From Antiaris toxicaria (lineage: Eukaryota; Streptophyta; Magnoliopsida; Rosales; Moraceae): a stretch of 64,000 nucleotides of DNA. The notes beneath the pieces were generated by a model that saw nothing but the letters and a program-made list of their open reading frames with translations, searched no databases and was not told where the DNA came from. The stretch's first letter is position 1. Each line of letters begins with the position of its first letter. The translations under genes and the position numbers were made by a program. Of this stretch, positions 48,237-60,298 are shown in pieces. The stretch is from the NCBI GenBank assembly GCA_035233585.1, contig CP141154.1, positions 84,200,501 to 84,264,500 on the forward strand. The letters run 5' to 3'.

Positions 48237-50266
48237 AAGCTAGATAAATACATGAAATAATATGGTTTATGTTATAGCCAAATGTACAACCTTAAAAAAA
48301 AAAAAAACATAAAGGGGCTTAAATATAATACTTTTAGTTAATTGTGTTTAGAAACATGATAAGTTATGAAAAATATTTTTTTAGTTTAAGGGCACTGTAA
48401 ACATTACTTTAAGGTTCTGAGATAATTTTTTTAAGCCAACCAATAAGTCTAGATTAAAGAAGTTATATCTAGTGGTAAAATTGTAATTTTGTCAAACTAA
48501 GGGGTAAGATAGTAATTTGATGGGAAGATGTTTTTGGGCTGCAGGCAGAGCTTTTGTGGATCTATAAAACTGCAAGAAAGATTCCTAAAAGTTCATAAGA
48601 TTTAATAAGTTTAAACTTAAAAATGTATAAATCACTAAAATAGGGGCAAAATGGTAAATTAGTACCCGAAGGCTCGATGATGAGAAATGAACCTGCCACT
48701 AGGCTCGTCAGGATGCCATGTGATTGTTGACGAAAATTTGATAGAGACAACCAAGTGTAATGGGTCTTGATGGGTCCAAAACGATGCAAGACTAAAAATA
48801 CTTAAAAAAAAAAAAAAAAGAGTTTAAGCCCAATTACAAGTAAACTGGCCACAATAGATCCAATAAGCCCATAACTCACAAATATTGCTCAATATGATGT
48901 TGAAAGACTATGATTACATATAGTCACCTAATGGGTTCAAATATAAATAAATTAGAATTAAATAAAATAATGAATAAGGCATTAAATATTAATTAATTAA
49001 TATATTAATAATTAATTAATTTAAATTTTTAAAAAATTAATTAATTATTAATTAAGATTTAATTTATCATAATTATCTAATTAATAATTAAGGATATTAT
49101 TTTTTTAAGGCAAATATTTGAAGACAAATTAATAAATAATTAAAATTAATTATTAACTAATAGAACACATGTTCATAAACATACACAATTCACAAACCTT
49201 CCTCTAACTATCGGATGCCAATTTAAAATTAGGATACCACATCAACATGAGAGTAGAGCCAGAAATAATTTACGCGGATACTCAGTTATGTGATTTTCTA
49301 TAAGTATAGACCTTACCTATAGTGTGGTTATTTATATACTATGTACGATGTGAGCTCAATGTTTATTTTAATGATATGATATGATGTCATGATGACATGT
49401 TTATTTACACGCTTTACGAAAGTATGTTATAATGACGTGTTTATTTACATACTTTATGAAAGTATGCCATGATGATGAGTTTACATACACACTTTTTTGA
49501 ACATGCTATTCTTGCATGCTCACCCTCTAGCTTAATGTTTAAGAAAGTGAAAATAATGATGTGCCATACCAGTCTCCAACCGAATGGGAGGATATTCGCC
49601 CTTCGATCGAATGGGAGATAATAAGAATAATCAATGAAATTAAAGTTATAACCTTGAGTATTAAAGTTATAACCTTGAGTGTTGACGTAATGGGTCGCTC
49701 CCCCGTCTTCCCCATTTAAGGTCGCGCGCACCTCGGTATAAGCACAACGGCCCATAAGATGCTAAACGATAAATGGACAATTATATAACTGGTCATGCAT
49801 TTCAATTATATGAATTTGTGGGATTGCATATCTATGCTTACTGAGTTTATTTCACCCCGTTATGTTTCCCACTATAGGTAATTCAGGCAAGTTGCCTATG
49901 ATATATTAAGCATTGATGGACTGGCGAAGCGGATGCATGATAGGTGAAAGTATGATGGGTTCTATAAATGCCATTCGCATTTTATATTCTGCACACGTTT
50001 TGAAAACTTTGTTAAGCATTGTTTGATGTTAGTATAATTTAATATTTTAGTATGACTAAGTAGACATGTTACGTTAGTATATTTTATTTAAAACTAATTT
50101 TAATTATTATGGTTTTTAAAAATCACTTCTTTAGCAAATAAGTTTTTTCAAAAAAATATTTCTCTAAAATTTTGAAGACCTAGAAATGAATAAGCAATGA
50201 TTTAAATAAGATGATAAACCAAGAAAGCAAGTTTTAAGTGACGGCTTGAGAAGTCAAGTTGTCACA
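48237..50266 (+). mobile_element. Probable right part of Gypsy-3 5' LTR
   Basis: Ends GTTGTCACA at 50266, directly followed by a PBS-like sequence. It contains Gypsy-LTR-like phrases (GGTAAAATTGTAATTTTGTCA near 48475, and CTTACTGAGTTTATTTCACC...CACTATAGGTAATTCAGGCAAG near 49838-49888). It also holds a 40-bp-period repeat (49391-49490) and a 21-bp tandem duplication (about 49637-49680). Its left part was displaced by the Gypsy-1 insertion. LTR identity is inferred from position, since the 3' LTR is outside the window. Confidence 0.6.
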
Positions 50267-50267
50267 G

Positions 50268-50280
50268 TTAGTATCAGAGC
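50268..50280 (+). promoter_or_regulatory. Gypsy-3 primer binding site
   Basis: TTAGTATCAGAGC lies directly after the LTR end, one G-to-A change from TGGTATCAGAGC. Unlike Gypsy-1/2, it is present once, with no 58-bp repetition after it. Confidence 0.8.
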
Positions 50281-50383
50281 GGGTATCCTACTATCCTAAC
50301 TTTCACTATCATCATCAACTTCGCCAGTTTAAGTAAGTTTATTTCTTTACCATTAGTATGTTGGGGTATCTGCTTATTATTAT

Positions 50384-51379
50384 ATGCCTAGCAAAATTAT
50401 CGATATGCTAAGCTCTATAGGATCTACTTCAAGTCCACAGCGAGGTCTCATTGGTGATACAGCAATGGCTGCCTTTGTTTTGAGTTAACCAACTAATTTT
50501 TTAGGAAGCTCACACCCATGGGCTCTTCGAAACTAGTCACATCGCACGAGGTCTATTCTACATATATGTAATATCGACCCTAAATATTAGACTTATCTAG
50601 CCGTTATGCAACTAACCGATGCCACCTTAGCATGGTGGGAAGTAACTAGAAGGTCCGAGGACACAATAGATTAGGAGACCTTTGAAAGTATTATTTGCAT
50701 GCATTTTCCGATAGCTTAGGAACCACTAGATGAAGTTGCACCTTGGAGTTTGGATCAAGGGATCAAGTTCCATAAAATACTTAACTCATAGAAGCCATTT
50801 AAGGGAGAAAGAATGGTAGATTACACTAAGATGTGTCTGAAAGAATTGATTCATAACTACGCTTTTCCACTCTCTCTAGAGGAAAAGAACTCCCTTTATT
50901 TGCTTGTTGTCCCTAAGAACATCAAAGCAACCATTCATTCTTTTGACTACCATAACGACTTTGAACACCTCCGTTCAACTGTCATCCATGTGGATATATA
51001 TCTAAGAGCTGAGGAGAGCTCTGTCACTCCTTAGGAGGAACAATGTGATGCTAAGGTAGAGCACTGCGAGAATGAGAAATTCAAGCAAGAGCACCATGAA
51101 GAGGAGGTACGAAACGAAGTTGAGTTTGAACACCTTAGAAAGGCTTCAGTAGAGATTCCAGAATGTGTCATTACATCATCTAGTCGATGCCTGATTAAGA
51201 GTGTTGCTATAGAGAGTAAGGACGTAAAAGAAGATTCCGTAGAGGATCCTGATGAAGAGGATGACCATATGGAAGAAGGCCGAGATGGCACTGGACAAAA
51301 TAGTTTTAGTCACTCTTTGTTGAGTTCTAACTATTCTCCTGCTACCCCTAACCATGATGATATAATGTCAAGTGTATAA
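50384..51379 (+). pseudogene. Gypsy-3 ORF1: gag-like relic upstream of gag
   Basis: A 332-codon frame from ATG 50384 to TAA 51377-51379 that keeps phase along its entire length but has about seven internal stops. It retains gag-like words (LAVMQLTDATLAWWEV, TFESIICMHFP, VDYTKMCLKELIH, LSLEEKNSLYLLVVP) and ends in an acidic stretch (EDPDEEDDHMEEG). It holds the same position as ORF1 of Gypsy-1/2, before the true gag, and also lacks a zinc knuckle. It lacks the Pro/Arg-rich N-terminus of the others. Confidence 0.65.
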
Positions 51380-52210
51380 TAAAGATAATACGTGATAAAG
51401 GAATATAAAAGTAATTGATCTTGTCACCAATAGACTACGTAACTTTAAGCTAAATCATAATTTTATGAATAATAGGCTTACAATCACTGAACAATGGTGT
51501 ACCCTAGAGCCGCTGCTACACACGTGGCACCTGATATGGGTACAACTGCAATAATTGCTGACTTAATAGCAAGACTGGAAAGTCAGGAACGCAAGACAAT
51601 GACACTTTGCCAACAACTAGCCCAACAAAACGAAAGTCAATGATAGGAAGGGAACCTAACCACGCTACCAAAACGAGTTCCACAAGTGCCTTTCACAACG
51701 GAACTGACAACACCACAAACCCAGCCATTCCAGCTATGCAAACCCAACAAGTTATCAATCAAGAACCTTTTTATAAGCATTTTATATGCATGAAACCCCC
51801 TGAGTTTGAGGGTTCCGTCGACCCGTTAGAGGCTGAGGATAGGTTGACTTCTTTACAAGTTATTTTGAACTTCATGAACCTGACAGAGCAAGAGAAAGTA
51901 CTATGTACGTCTTATGTGTTGAAGAAGGACGCTAGGTATTGGTGGGAAACAGTGATGATAAGAAGAAATGTAATGGATAGGAACTGGGAAGACTTCTTGG
52001 AAGAATTCAAGAAGCAATTTTGTGATCAGATGGCCATGAAAGCTCAACATAATGAGTTCGATGATTTAAAATAAGGCGAAATGATGGTTATAGAGGCTTG
52101 TAGGAAGTTTGATCAATTGGCACGTCTATGCCTAGAGCTAGTGCAGACTAAGACCCTTAAAATCTAAAGGATGATCAAGATGTTCTGCCCTAAGATCACC
52201 TTAATTGTTG

Positions 52211-54628
52211 TGTTAGGAAATGTCCTAAGCATGAAAGACATTTTTGATGTATTTCATTTATTTTGAACTAGATAATAAAATTATATATAGAGGTTATTCA
52301 TTATATTGCTGTTTGTCCTTATTCTATTTACATGTTAAAGTAAATGTAAGCAAATATGGCCCACTGACTGCCTGTGTTAAATTGTTAGAACGTTGAATGC
52401 AATGGACTTTTGTATGTAAGAAGACAATGTTCTAAATTAAGCAGTCTAAATTATGGTTGGTAGTCTATAGGTTTAGACCGAGCATTTAACTCATGTTAAG
52501 ACTATTATGTTGTCTAAAGCCATGGTGGGGACGGTTTGTCTTGACTGTCTGGAGCATAGAATCCCGAGTCGAGACATAGATATGTTGCCTAGTGGTGACA
52601 TGTTGGACCCGGATTAAAGCATGATTGATCTACATAGTTCACTATGAGTGGATTAATCTGCTTTTGATGTTCTTTATACAATAACCTTAATCTTGAGTAG
52701 ATGAACTACTTCATGTATATGACTTGTGTACTTTGATGTTCTAATGACTAAAGCATCTTAGAGGTAGTAAGTTTATAGACCGGTTCATTGGGTGCATGAC
52801 TTATATACAATGGAGGGTTTGTTTGCAGATATTGGAATTATAGCTCTAATAAGGAGTTAAGGGTATCCTCTTAAAGGCATTATACTGGATTTGAAAATAG
52901 ACAAGGCCTTGGGTCATCTGCTAGGTAGATGACTTCTTATTCACATATGGTGAATAATTATTTCCTTATTCGGTAGTATAATAGAACTTTAAGATAGCTT
53001 GATCAGTAGGTTGAACGGACTTTGACCTAAGGCTGATCGTGTATATCATATTAGGGTTTTGCATACATGATAAGGTTATTGGACAATAGCTTGTCACAGG
53101 CTTTCATAATATGATATATAATTGGGAGTTCAGTTTCAGGTTTATATTGGTATAACTATGAAATTAGTGATTATATGATTGAGTTGTTTAGTACAGAATG
53201 ATGATCATATGGATTCACGGGAGTCTGATTATATATGTCTAAGTGATCCCTTCACTAGCTCTACATAATTCCTTAATGGATGGCAAATTGATCAGGGTAT
53301 GCTTATTGGCTAGTTGTCTTACATGAATATGGATTATGTCTATATAGGATAAAGATGGAAGACAAGATTCTTTCCTGTTGAATTCAATTTTTGTTTTGAA
53401 TAAGAGATTACACAATTATTCGACTTCCAAATTAAGTTACTATGATTTTATTTGAGTTTGAATTTGAGTTGTGGAAAATTATCCATGAGGACAAAATTTG
53501 AAATACAACTTTTTTGTGGAGTTTGAAATTTAAATTTGACATTTGAATTTGAAATTTAAATTTGAAATTTGAAATTTGAATTCAAAATTTAAATTTTAAA
53601 TTTGAATTTGAAGTTTGAATTTTTGAAATTTGAACTTTGAAATTTGAATTCAAATTTTGAATCACAAATCCATGGTATAACTGAATTTGTTGTGGGTAAT
53701 TCCACATGGTAAAATTCGGATTTATATGGATAAAGAAGAGGAAGATCTTGTTTGAATTATACTTGAATTTTAAATCCTAAGTCTATCTAAAGGTGATCGA
53801 ATTTGTTAAGAGAATCCCATCCTAGGGAAATTCGGTTTTAGTGCATAAGGATAAAGGGAAATTTAAGCTAAAAAATCGTATTTGAATTTTGAATCTCTCC
53901 CTCACATAGTGACCGAAATCTTTGTGGATAAACCTAAGGAGAATCGATTTTTTATGGATAAGGGTGAGATGAAATTCAAGTTAGAAAATCCTATTTGAAT
54001 TTTGATTCTCCTCACACTTGGATAGCCGAATCTAGCCATGTTCTTGGGCTAAGGGAAATTCGGTTTTAGTGGATAATGAGGAGATAAAATTCAAGTTAAA
54101 ATCCTATTTGAATTTTGAATGCAAAATCTCCAAGGTGGCTGAAAATTCAAATGATTTTTTAGCTTATGAAAATTCAGATTTTGTATGGAAGGAAGGGGAG
54201 AAAATCTTCTCTTGGTCCAATTCAAATTCAAGGGATTACCTCATGTAAGTCTATAAATAGGGGTCTTAAACTCTAGTTCTCTCAAACCATAGACTCTCAG
54301 ATAAGCAGGTTTATTGTTGTACAACTCACCGTGACAATAAGTTCTTTAGAGATCTGAGTGGTCGGAAAGAGACTAGCAGTGCTAGCATACCGATCGAGGA
54401 TTCGAGTGTGCATACACTCTACCATCCGGGAATTGGAAAATAGTAGAGAAGGCTAGTTGGTTGAAACCCTCCAGTCATTCTCCTCCTATAGCTTTGGCAT
54501 CCTTTGAAGGTAGAAAGTTATTGTTATTGATTTCTTGTATATGACATCATCAGATATTTAACGATCTTGAAAAATTTTTATAATTTGGCTACACCACTCT
54601 GATATATTTTTACCGATTTATTCCTACA
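52211..54628 (+). mobile_element. Copia solo LTR (+), 2,418 bp
   Basis: TGTTAGGAAATG...TTATTCCTACA flanked by perfect duplications TGTTG (52206-52210, 54629-54633), inserted in Gypsy-3 gag. It has no internal sequence. It contains TATAAATAG (54252-54260) and an AAATTTGAA array (about 53520-53665). It is the same family as the LTRs at 10272, 57700 and 60299. Confidence 0.95.
54252..54260 (+). promoter_or_regulatory. TATA box of Copia solo LTR
   Basis: TATAAATAG in the same LTR context as 25737-25745, with CTCTCAAACCATAGACTCTCAG about 30 bp downstream. Being a solo LTR, it could at most drive read-through transcription into the Gypsy-3 remnant. Confidence 0.65.
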
Positions 54629-57600
54629 TGTTGATAGTGGTAACCAACCCCCATCCACTATATCTGAGTGTGTGAGCCGGGAACTTCGAGCTAAATATCA
54701 TTTGGCTCAATCGAAGGCAGAAAGGGCCAAATACTAGGAGGCTAAGAAGAAGGAAAAAGCTCAGAGCAAGCAGACTTTTGGAAATAACCAAGGTGGGCGA
54801 GGGAGCAAGAACATACCAAGCAATGGCCAAAACAATTAGAACAATAACAAAAGAAAAGAAAATTTTAACAACAACATCAGAAACCAAAGAAGCCAACAGC
54901 AGTTAAAGAATAATAACAACCGCAACAACAATAATAACCACCCATCATGCTAGAATTGCAGTAGGAAACATCTAGGAGAGCACTATCAAGGCACCAATGT
55001 ATGCTATATCTATGGCAAAGAAGGCCACTATGCCAAGAACTATTATTCAAACAAACAGAATCAGCAAAGGCAGTTAGGAGCTTAAGTTCATAACATCCAA
55101 GCTAAGATTGAAGGCCCATCAATTAACCAAGGATGCTTAGAAGCCCATCCAGTGCCGAATGCCTAAATCTTGGTAGCGAAAACTTCAAACGTGGTTACAA
55201 GTCAGCTTTTCATTGCCAAACAAAATGCTTTTGCTTTGTTTGACTCTGGAGCATCACTATTAGAGCTTTTCTACTTTCTGGAGAAATCTTAATATCAGAT
55301 TACTGATTACGTAGTGTACTAATAAATATAGCTAGTAGAGAACTGTTTGCTGATCTAGTCATACTAGAAATAGTTAAGTACGATGTCATTCTGGGAATGG
55401 ATTTCTTGGGAAAGTATGGAGCTACGATCGCTTGTAAGGAGCGTAAAGTTACCTTTCAACCACAAGGAGGCGAGAGTTTTTTCTACCCCGACACCTCTCA
55501 AAAAAAGTCAAAAATGATAATTTCTGCTATCAAGGCAAGGAAGATGTTATCCTGTGGTTATGTAGGTTATTTGGTAAATATCGTGGACACAACCAAGGAG
55601 GAGAATCCCTAACCAGAAGATTTACCAATCATTAAGGATTTTTTCGACATTTTTCCTGAAGATCTTCCTGGATTACCTTTGGATCGTGAGATTTCTTTCA
55701 AAATCGAATTAATGCCTAGAGTTGGCCTAATATTGAAGGCTCTATACCGAATGGTCCCAGCCGAACTCAAAGAGCTTCAGAGGCAACTACAAGAATTATT
55801 GGAAAAGGGTTTTATTCATCCAAGCCATTTCCCATGGGGAGCACCAGTCCTTTTTATGAAGAAGAAAGATGGTACACTACGGATGTGCATCAATCATCGT
55901 GAGCTCAACAAGATTACCATTAAGAACAAGTACCTATTGCCCTAAATTGATGATCTTTTTAACCAGCTTAAAGGAGCACTAGTTTTCTAAAAAATTAACT
56001 TGCATTCGGGCTATCACCAACTCAAGATCAAGAAGGGCGATGCACCAAAAACTACATTTAGAACATGATACAGCCATTATGAATTCCTTGTGATGCCATT
56101 TGATCTGACAAACACATCTGCTGCCTTTATGGACTTAATGAATCACGTTTTTAGTGGATATTTAGATAAGTTCATTATTGTATTTATTGACGACATTCTA
56201 ATTTACTCCAAAAGTAGGGAGGAGCGTAAAGATCATCTAAGGATAGCCCTACAAACCTTGAAAGAGCACCAGCTTTATGCCAAATTCTCTAAGTGTGAAT
56301 TTTGCTTAGACAAAGTCCATTTCCTTGGACACGTGGTCTCTAAAGATGGAGTAGCCATTGATCCTGCTAAAATCGACACCATAAGCAAATGGCCCATACC
56401 CCGAAACATGACAGAAATAAGAAGTTTCCTCATATTAGTTGGTTATTATAGGCAATTTGTTGAGTGATTTTCAAGATTGGCCTCACCCCTCATTGCACTT
56501 ACGCAAAATGGAAAGAAGTATGAGTAGACTGATAAATGTGAAAAAAGTTTCCAAGAACTAAAGAAAAGGCTTACAAGTACACCAATCCTTACTATTCCTA
56601 CCAATGAAGGGGATTTCAATATTTATAGTGATGCCTTGAAGCTCAGGTTGGGAGCTATATTGATGCAAAATGGAAAAGTCATGGCTTATGCTCTAAGGCA
56701 ATTGAAAGAGCATGAGAAAAATTATCCAACACATGACCTCGAACTTACAACAGTTGTTTTTGCTCTTAAAATATGGCGTCACTACCTTTATAGAGCTAAA
56801 TGCAATATATACACTGATCACAAGAGCTCAAGTACATCTTTACTCATAAGGAACTCAACATGTGCTAGAGGAGATGGCCAAAGTTATGGACGCACTAAGT
56901 CGTAAATCAACAACTACCCTCATGTCGATTAGCATGCTGCCTCAACCACTTCAAGATGAAATTAATGGCATTCGTTTGGAGTTAATTATAGGCCAGCTGT
57001 CCACTTTGACCCTTCAGCCAACAATTTTTGATGGTATAAAATGGGCCCAAGAATTAGACCCCGAACTCCTTAAGATTAAGGAAAATATTTCAGTCGGGAA
57101 TGAAACTGAACTCAGTCTCTCAGATGATGGTATTCTTTACTTCAATGGTAGGCTATGTGTACCAAATGAGGAAGGACTCCGTAAACAAATCCTTTCTGAA
57201 GCTCATGAAATGCGTTACTCTATTCATCTAGAGCAATGAAGATGTATGAAGACTTGAAAAAGCACTTTTGGTGGAACTGAATGAAGAATGATGTGGCAAA
57301 TTATATGAGCAAGTGTCTGACTTGTCAGAAAATTAAGGCTGAGCACAAGCGTCTAGTTAAAGAATTGCAACCAATAGAGATTTCTGAATGAAAATGGGAG
57401 CAAATTGCTATGGATTTTATGGTCAGATTTCTTAGAACAACTGAGAGTTATGATGCTATTTGGGTAATAATCGATCATTTGACTAAGGCCACTCACTTCT
57501 TACCTATAAAAGTTACATATACTCTCGAGAAACTAGTAGAGTTATATGTGTTTAAGGTTGTTAAGCTACACGGGTTGTGAATATCCATCATCTCTGACCG

Positions 57601-57699
57601 TGATAGTCGGTTTACTTCAAATTTCTGGAAAAGCATCCAAAAAGCCATAGGTACCAAACTGAAGTTTACTACTGCATTTCACCCACAGACTGATGGTCA

Positions 57700-60138
57700 T
57701 GTAAGAAAAAAAATCGGTAAAAACGCATCAGAGTAACGTAGCGGAATTAAAAAATTTTTCAAGATCGTTAAATATCTCGTGATGCCATATATAATAAACT
57801 AACAACAATAAAACTCATACCTCAAGAGGATGCCAAACTGCAAGAGGAGAATGATTGGAGGGCTTCAACCAACTAGCATTCTCTACTATTCTCTAATTCC
57901 CGAATGACAGAGTGTGTGGGCATTCGGTTCCTCAACCGGTATGCTAGCACTGCTAGTCTCCTTCTGACCACCCAGAACTCTAAAGAACTTATTGTCATGG
58001 TGAGTTATGCAACAATAAGCCTGCTCACCTGAGAGTCTGCGGTCTTAGAGAACTGGAGTGGTAAGATCCCTATTTATAGACTGGCATGAGGTGATCCCTT
58101 GAATTCGAATTGGACTAGGAGAAGATTTTCTCCTTTATCCACTCACAAAAATCCAAAAATTATAGGCCAAATTTTAGGGATAATTTTCGGCCACTTTAGG
58201 ATTTTTGCAATCCAAATTCAAACAAGATTTTAACTTGAATTTTATCTCCTCACTCATCCAATAAAACCGAATTTCCCTAAGGCCATAAACCTGTCCAGAT
58301 TCGGCCACTTTATTGTGAGGAGAATCCAAATTCAAATAGGATTTTCTAGCATGAATTTTATCTCACCCTTATCCATTAAAAACCAAAAATCTGCCTTGGT
58401 TTATCCTCAAAATTTTCGGCCATTTTAAAGGGGAGAGAATCCAAATTCAACTGGGATTGAAACTTGAATTTTCCTTGCATCCTTATCCATTAAAATACGA
58501 ATTTTCCTAGGAGTTGTCCATCCTAACAAATTCGGTTTTTCTAGATAGATTTAGAACTCAAAATTCAAGCAGAATTCAAATAAGATTTTCCTCTCCTTTA
58601 TCTAAATTAAAACAGAATTTCATCTTGTGGATTATCCACAAAAAATTCGAATTCTTCATGGATTGTGATTCAAAATTTGTATTTAAATTTCAAAGTTCAA
58701 ATTTAAAAATTCAAACTTCAAATATAAATTTCAAATTTAAATTTCGAATTCAAATTTCAAATTTCAAATTCAAATGTCAAATTCGAATTTCAAGTTCAAA
58801 TTTCAAATTCAAATTTCAAATTCAAAATTTAAATTTCAAATTTCACAAAAAGTTGTATTTCAAATTTTGTTCTCATGGATAATTTTCTACAACTCCAACT
58901 CAATCTCAAGTAAAATCATGGTAACTTTATTTGGAGTTCGAATAATTGTGTACTCTATTATCCAAAACAAAATCTGAATTCAACTGGAGAGAATCTTGTC
59001 CACCATCCTGATCCTATGTCAACACCATCCATGCTAAGTTAACTAACTAATAAGCATACACAGATCAATTTGCCATTCGTTAAGGAATTATGTGGAACTA
59101 GTAGAGGGAACAATTTGACATATATAATCGGGCTCCCATGAATTCATACGATTATCATTCCATACCGAAAAACTCAATCATATGATCACTAATTTCAGAG
59201 TCACACCACTATAAATCTGAAACTGAACTCCCAAATATATACGTATTATAAAAGCCTATGACAAGCTATTGTCCAATGACATTGTCATATATGCAAAACC
59301 CTCATATGATATCCATGATCAACCTTAGGTCAAAGTCTGTTCAATCCTACTAATTAGGCTATCTTAAAGTTCCATCATACTACCGAATGAGAAAATGATT
59401 ATTCACCACATATGAATAAGAAGTAATCTGCCCAGCAGACAACCCAAGGCCTTGTCCATTTTCACATCCAGTATAATGACTTTAAGAGGATACCTTTAAC
59501 TCCTTAGAGCTATGATTCTGATATCTGTAAACAAACCCTCCATCGTATACAAGTCACGCACCCAACGAACCAGTCTATAAGCTTACTACCTCTGAGACAC
59601 TTTAGCCATTGGAACATCAAAGTACACAAGTCATATACATGAAGTAATTCATTTACTCAGGATTAAGGTTATTGCATAATGAGCGTCAAAAGCAGATTGA
59701 TCCACTCATAGCAGACTATGTAGATCAATCACACTTTAGTCCCGGTCCAATATGTTACCACCAAGCCACATATCTATGTTTCTACTCGGGAGTCTATGCT
59801 CCAGACAGTCAAGACAAACCGTCCCCACTATGACTTTAGACAACATAATAGTCTTAACATGAGTTAGGTGCTCGGTCTAAACCCATAGACTACGGATCTT
59901 AGTTTAGACTGCTTACTTCAGAACATTGTCTTCTCGCATACAAAAGTCCATTGTATGCAATGTTCTAACAGTTTTAACACAAGCAGTCAGTGAGCCATAT
60001 TTGCTTATATTTACTTTAACATGTAAATAGAATAAGGACAAACAGCAATGTAATGAATAACCTCTATATTATAATTTTATTATCCAGTTCAAAATAAATA
60101 CATCAAAATGTTTCTCATACTTAGAGCATTTCCTAACA
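57700..60138 (-). mobile_element. Copia-2 3' LTR (2,439 bp)
   Basis: On the + strand it runs from TGTAAG to CCTAACA and abuts the Copia-2 polypurine tract. It carries the reverse-complement TATA box TATTTATA at 58071-58078 and a long AAATTTGAA-type array at about 58676-58860. It interrupts the Gypsy-3 integrase. The matching 5' LTR is outside the window, so the target duplication cannot be checked. Confidence 0.93.
58676..58860 (-). repeat. AAATTTGAA/TTCAAATTT low-complexity array
   Basis: Dense interspersed TTCAAATTT and TTTAAATTT words. The same position in the other Copia LTRs holds arrays of different length (about 11560-11665, 53520-53665, 61268-61440). The open frames through it encode only Phe/Lys/Ile/Asn/Gln/Ser repetition and are not genes. 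Confidence 0.85.
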
Positions 60139-60149
60139 ATCTCCCACTT
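60139..60149 (-). promoter_or_regulatory. Copia-2 polypurine tract
   Basis: On the minus strand AAGTGGGAGAT directly precedes the LTR start (TGTTAGG). It differs at one position from the Copia-1 tract. Confidence 0.8.
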
Positions 60150-60298
60150 ACCCTAAGCCAGTAGATGTGTCATGCTATGCATCCCCATCGCCCTTACATG
60201 CCTTTCAAAGCTTCTAGTTACTAAAGTCTTAGTAAAGGGATCGGTAATGCTGTCCTTGGACGTGATTTTACATACATCCACTTGTCCTGTCTTCATGT
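60150..60298 (-). pseudogene. Copia-2 RNase H, C-terminal piece
   Basis: Reads MKTGQVDVCKITSKDSITDP and then FTKTLVTRSFERHV, the usual end of Copia RNase H. It continues directly from the piece ending IIRGH at about 62728 once the intervening solo LTR is set aside. Confidence 0.88.

Larger units (their letters stand above)
50267..57699 (+). mobile_element. Gypsy-3 internal region, diverged, truncated
   Basis: Internal part of an older Tekay-like Gypsy element: PBS (50268-50280), ORF1 relic, gag, protease, RT, RNase H and integrase up to the TDG motif of the DDE core. It is broken by a Copia solo LTR at 52211-54628 and ended by Copia-2 at 57700. Its protein resembles Gypsy-1/2 but differs at many positions, and stops are far more numerous, so it is an older, separate family. 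Confidence 0.9.
51494..57699 (+). pseudogene. gag-pol: Gypsy-3 gag-pol polyprotein, split and truncated
   Basis: Starts MVYPRAAATHVAPDMG at 51494. The gag core (KPPEFEGSVDPLEAEDRLTS, DARYWWETV) runs to 52210, resumes after the solo LTR at 54634 (ISECVSRELRAKYHLAQS), and reaches a degraded knuckle (CYIYGKEGHYAKNYY, near 55000). Protease has ALFDSGAS. RT (55620-56460) keeps FIDD but contains stops. RNase H (56630-56900) lost about 35 residues between LNMC and VMDALSRKST. Integrase has CLTCQK, MDFMV and ISDRDSRF and is cut at the TDG of the third catalytic motif by Copia-2 (57700). Numerous stops and frameshifts are present. Confidence 0.88.

Noticed and set aside
58514..58977. ORFs of 67-122 residues rich in Phe, Lys, Asn, Ile
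   Set aside because: They are translations of the AAATTTGAA array in the Copia LTR; the equivalents in other LTRs differ in length and frame.
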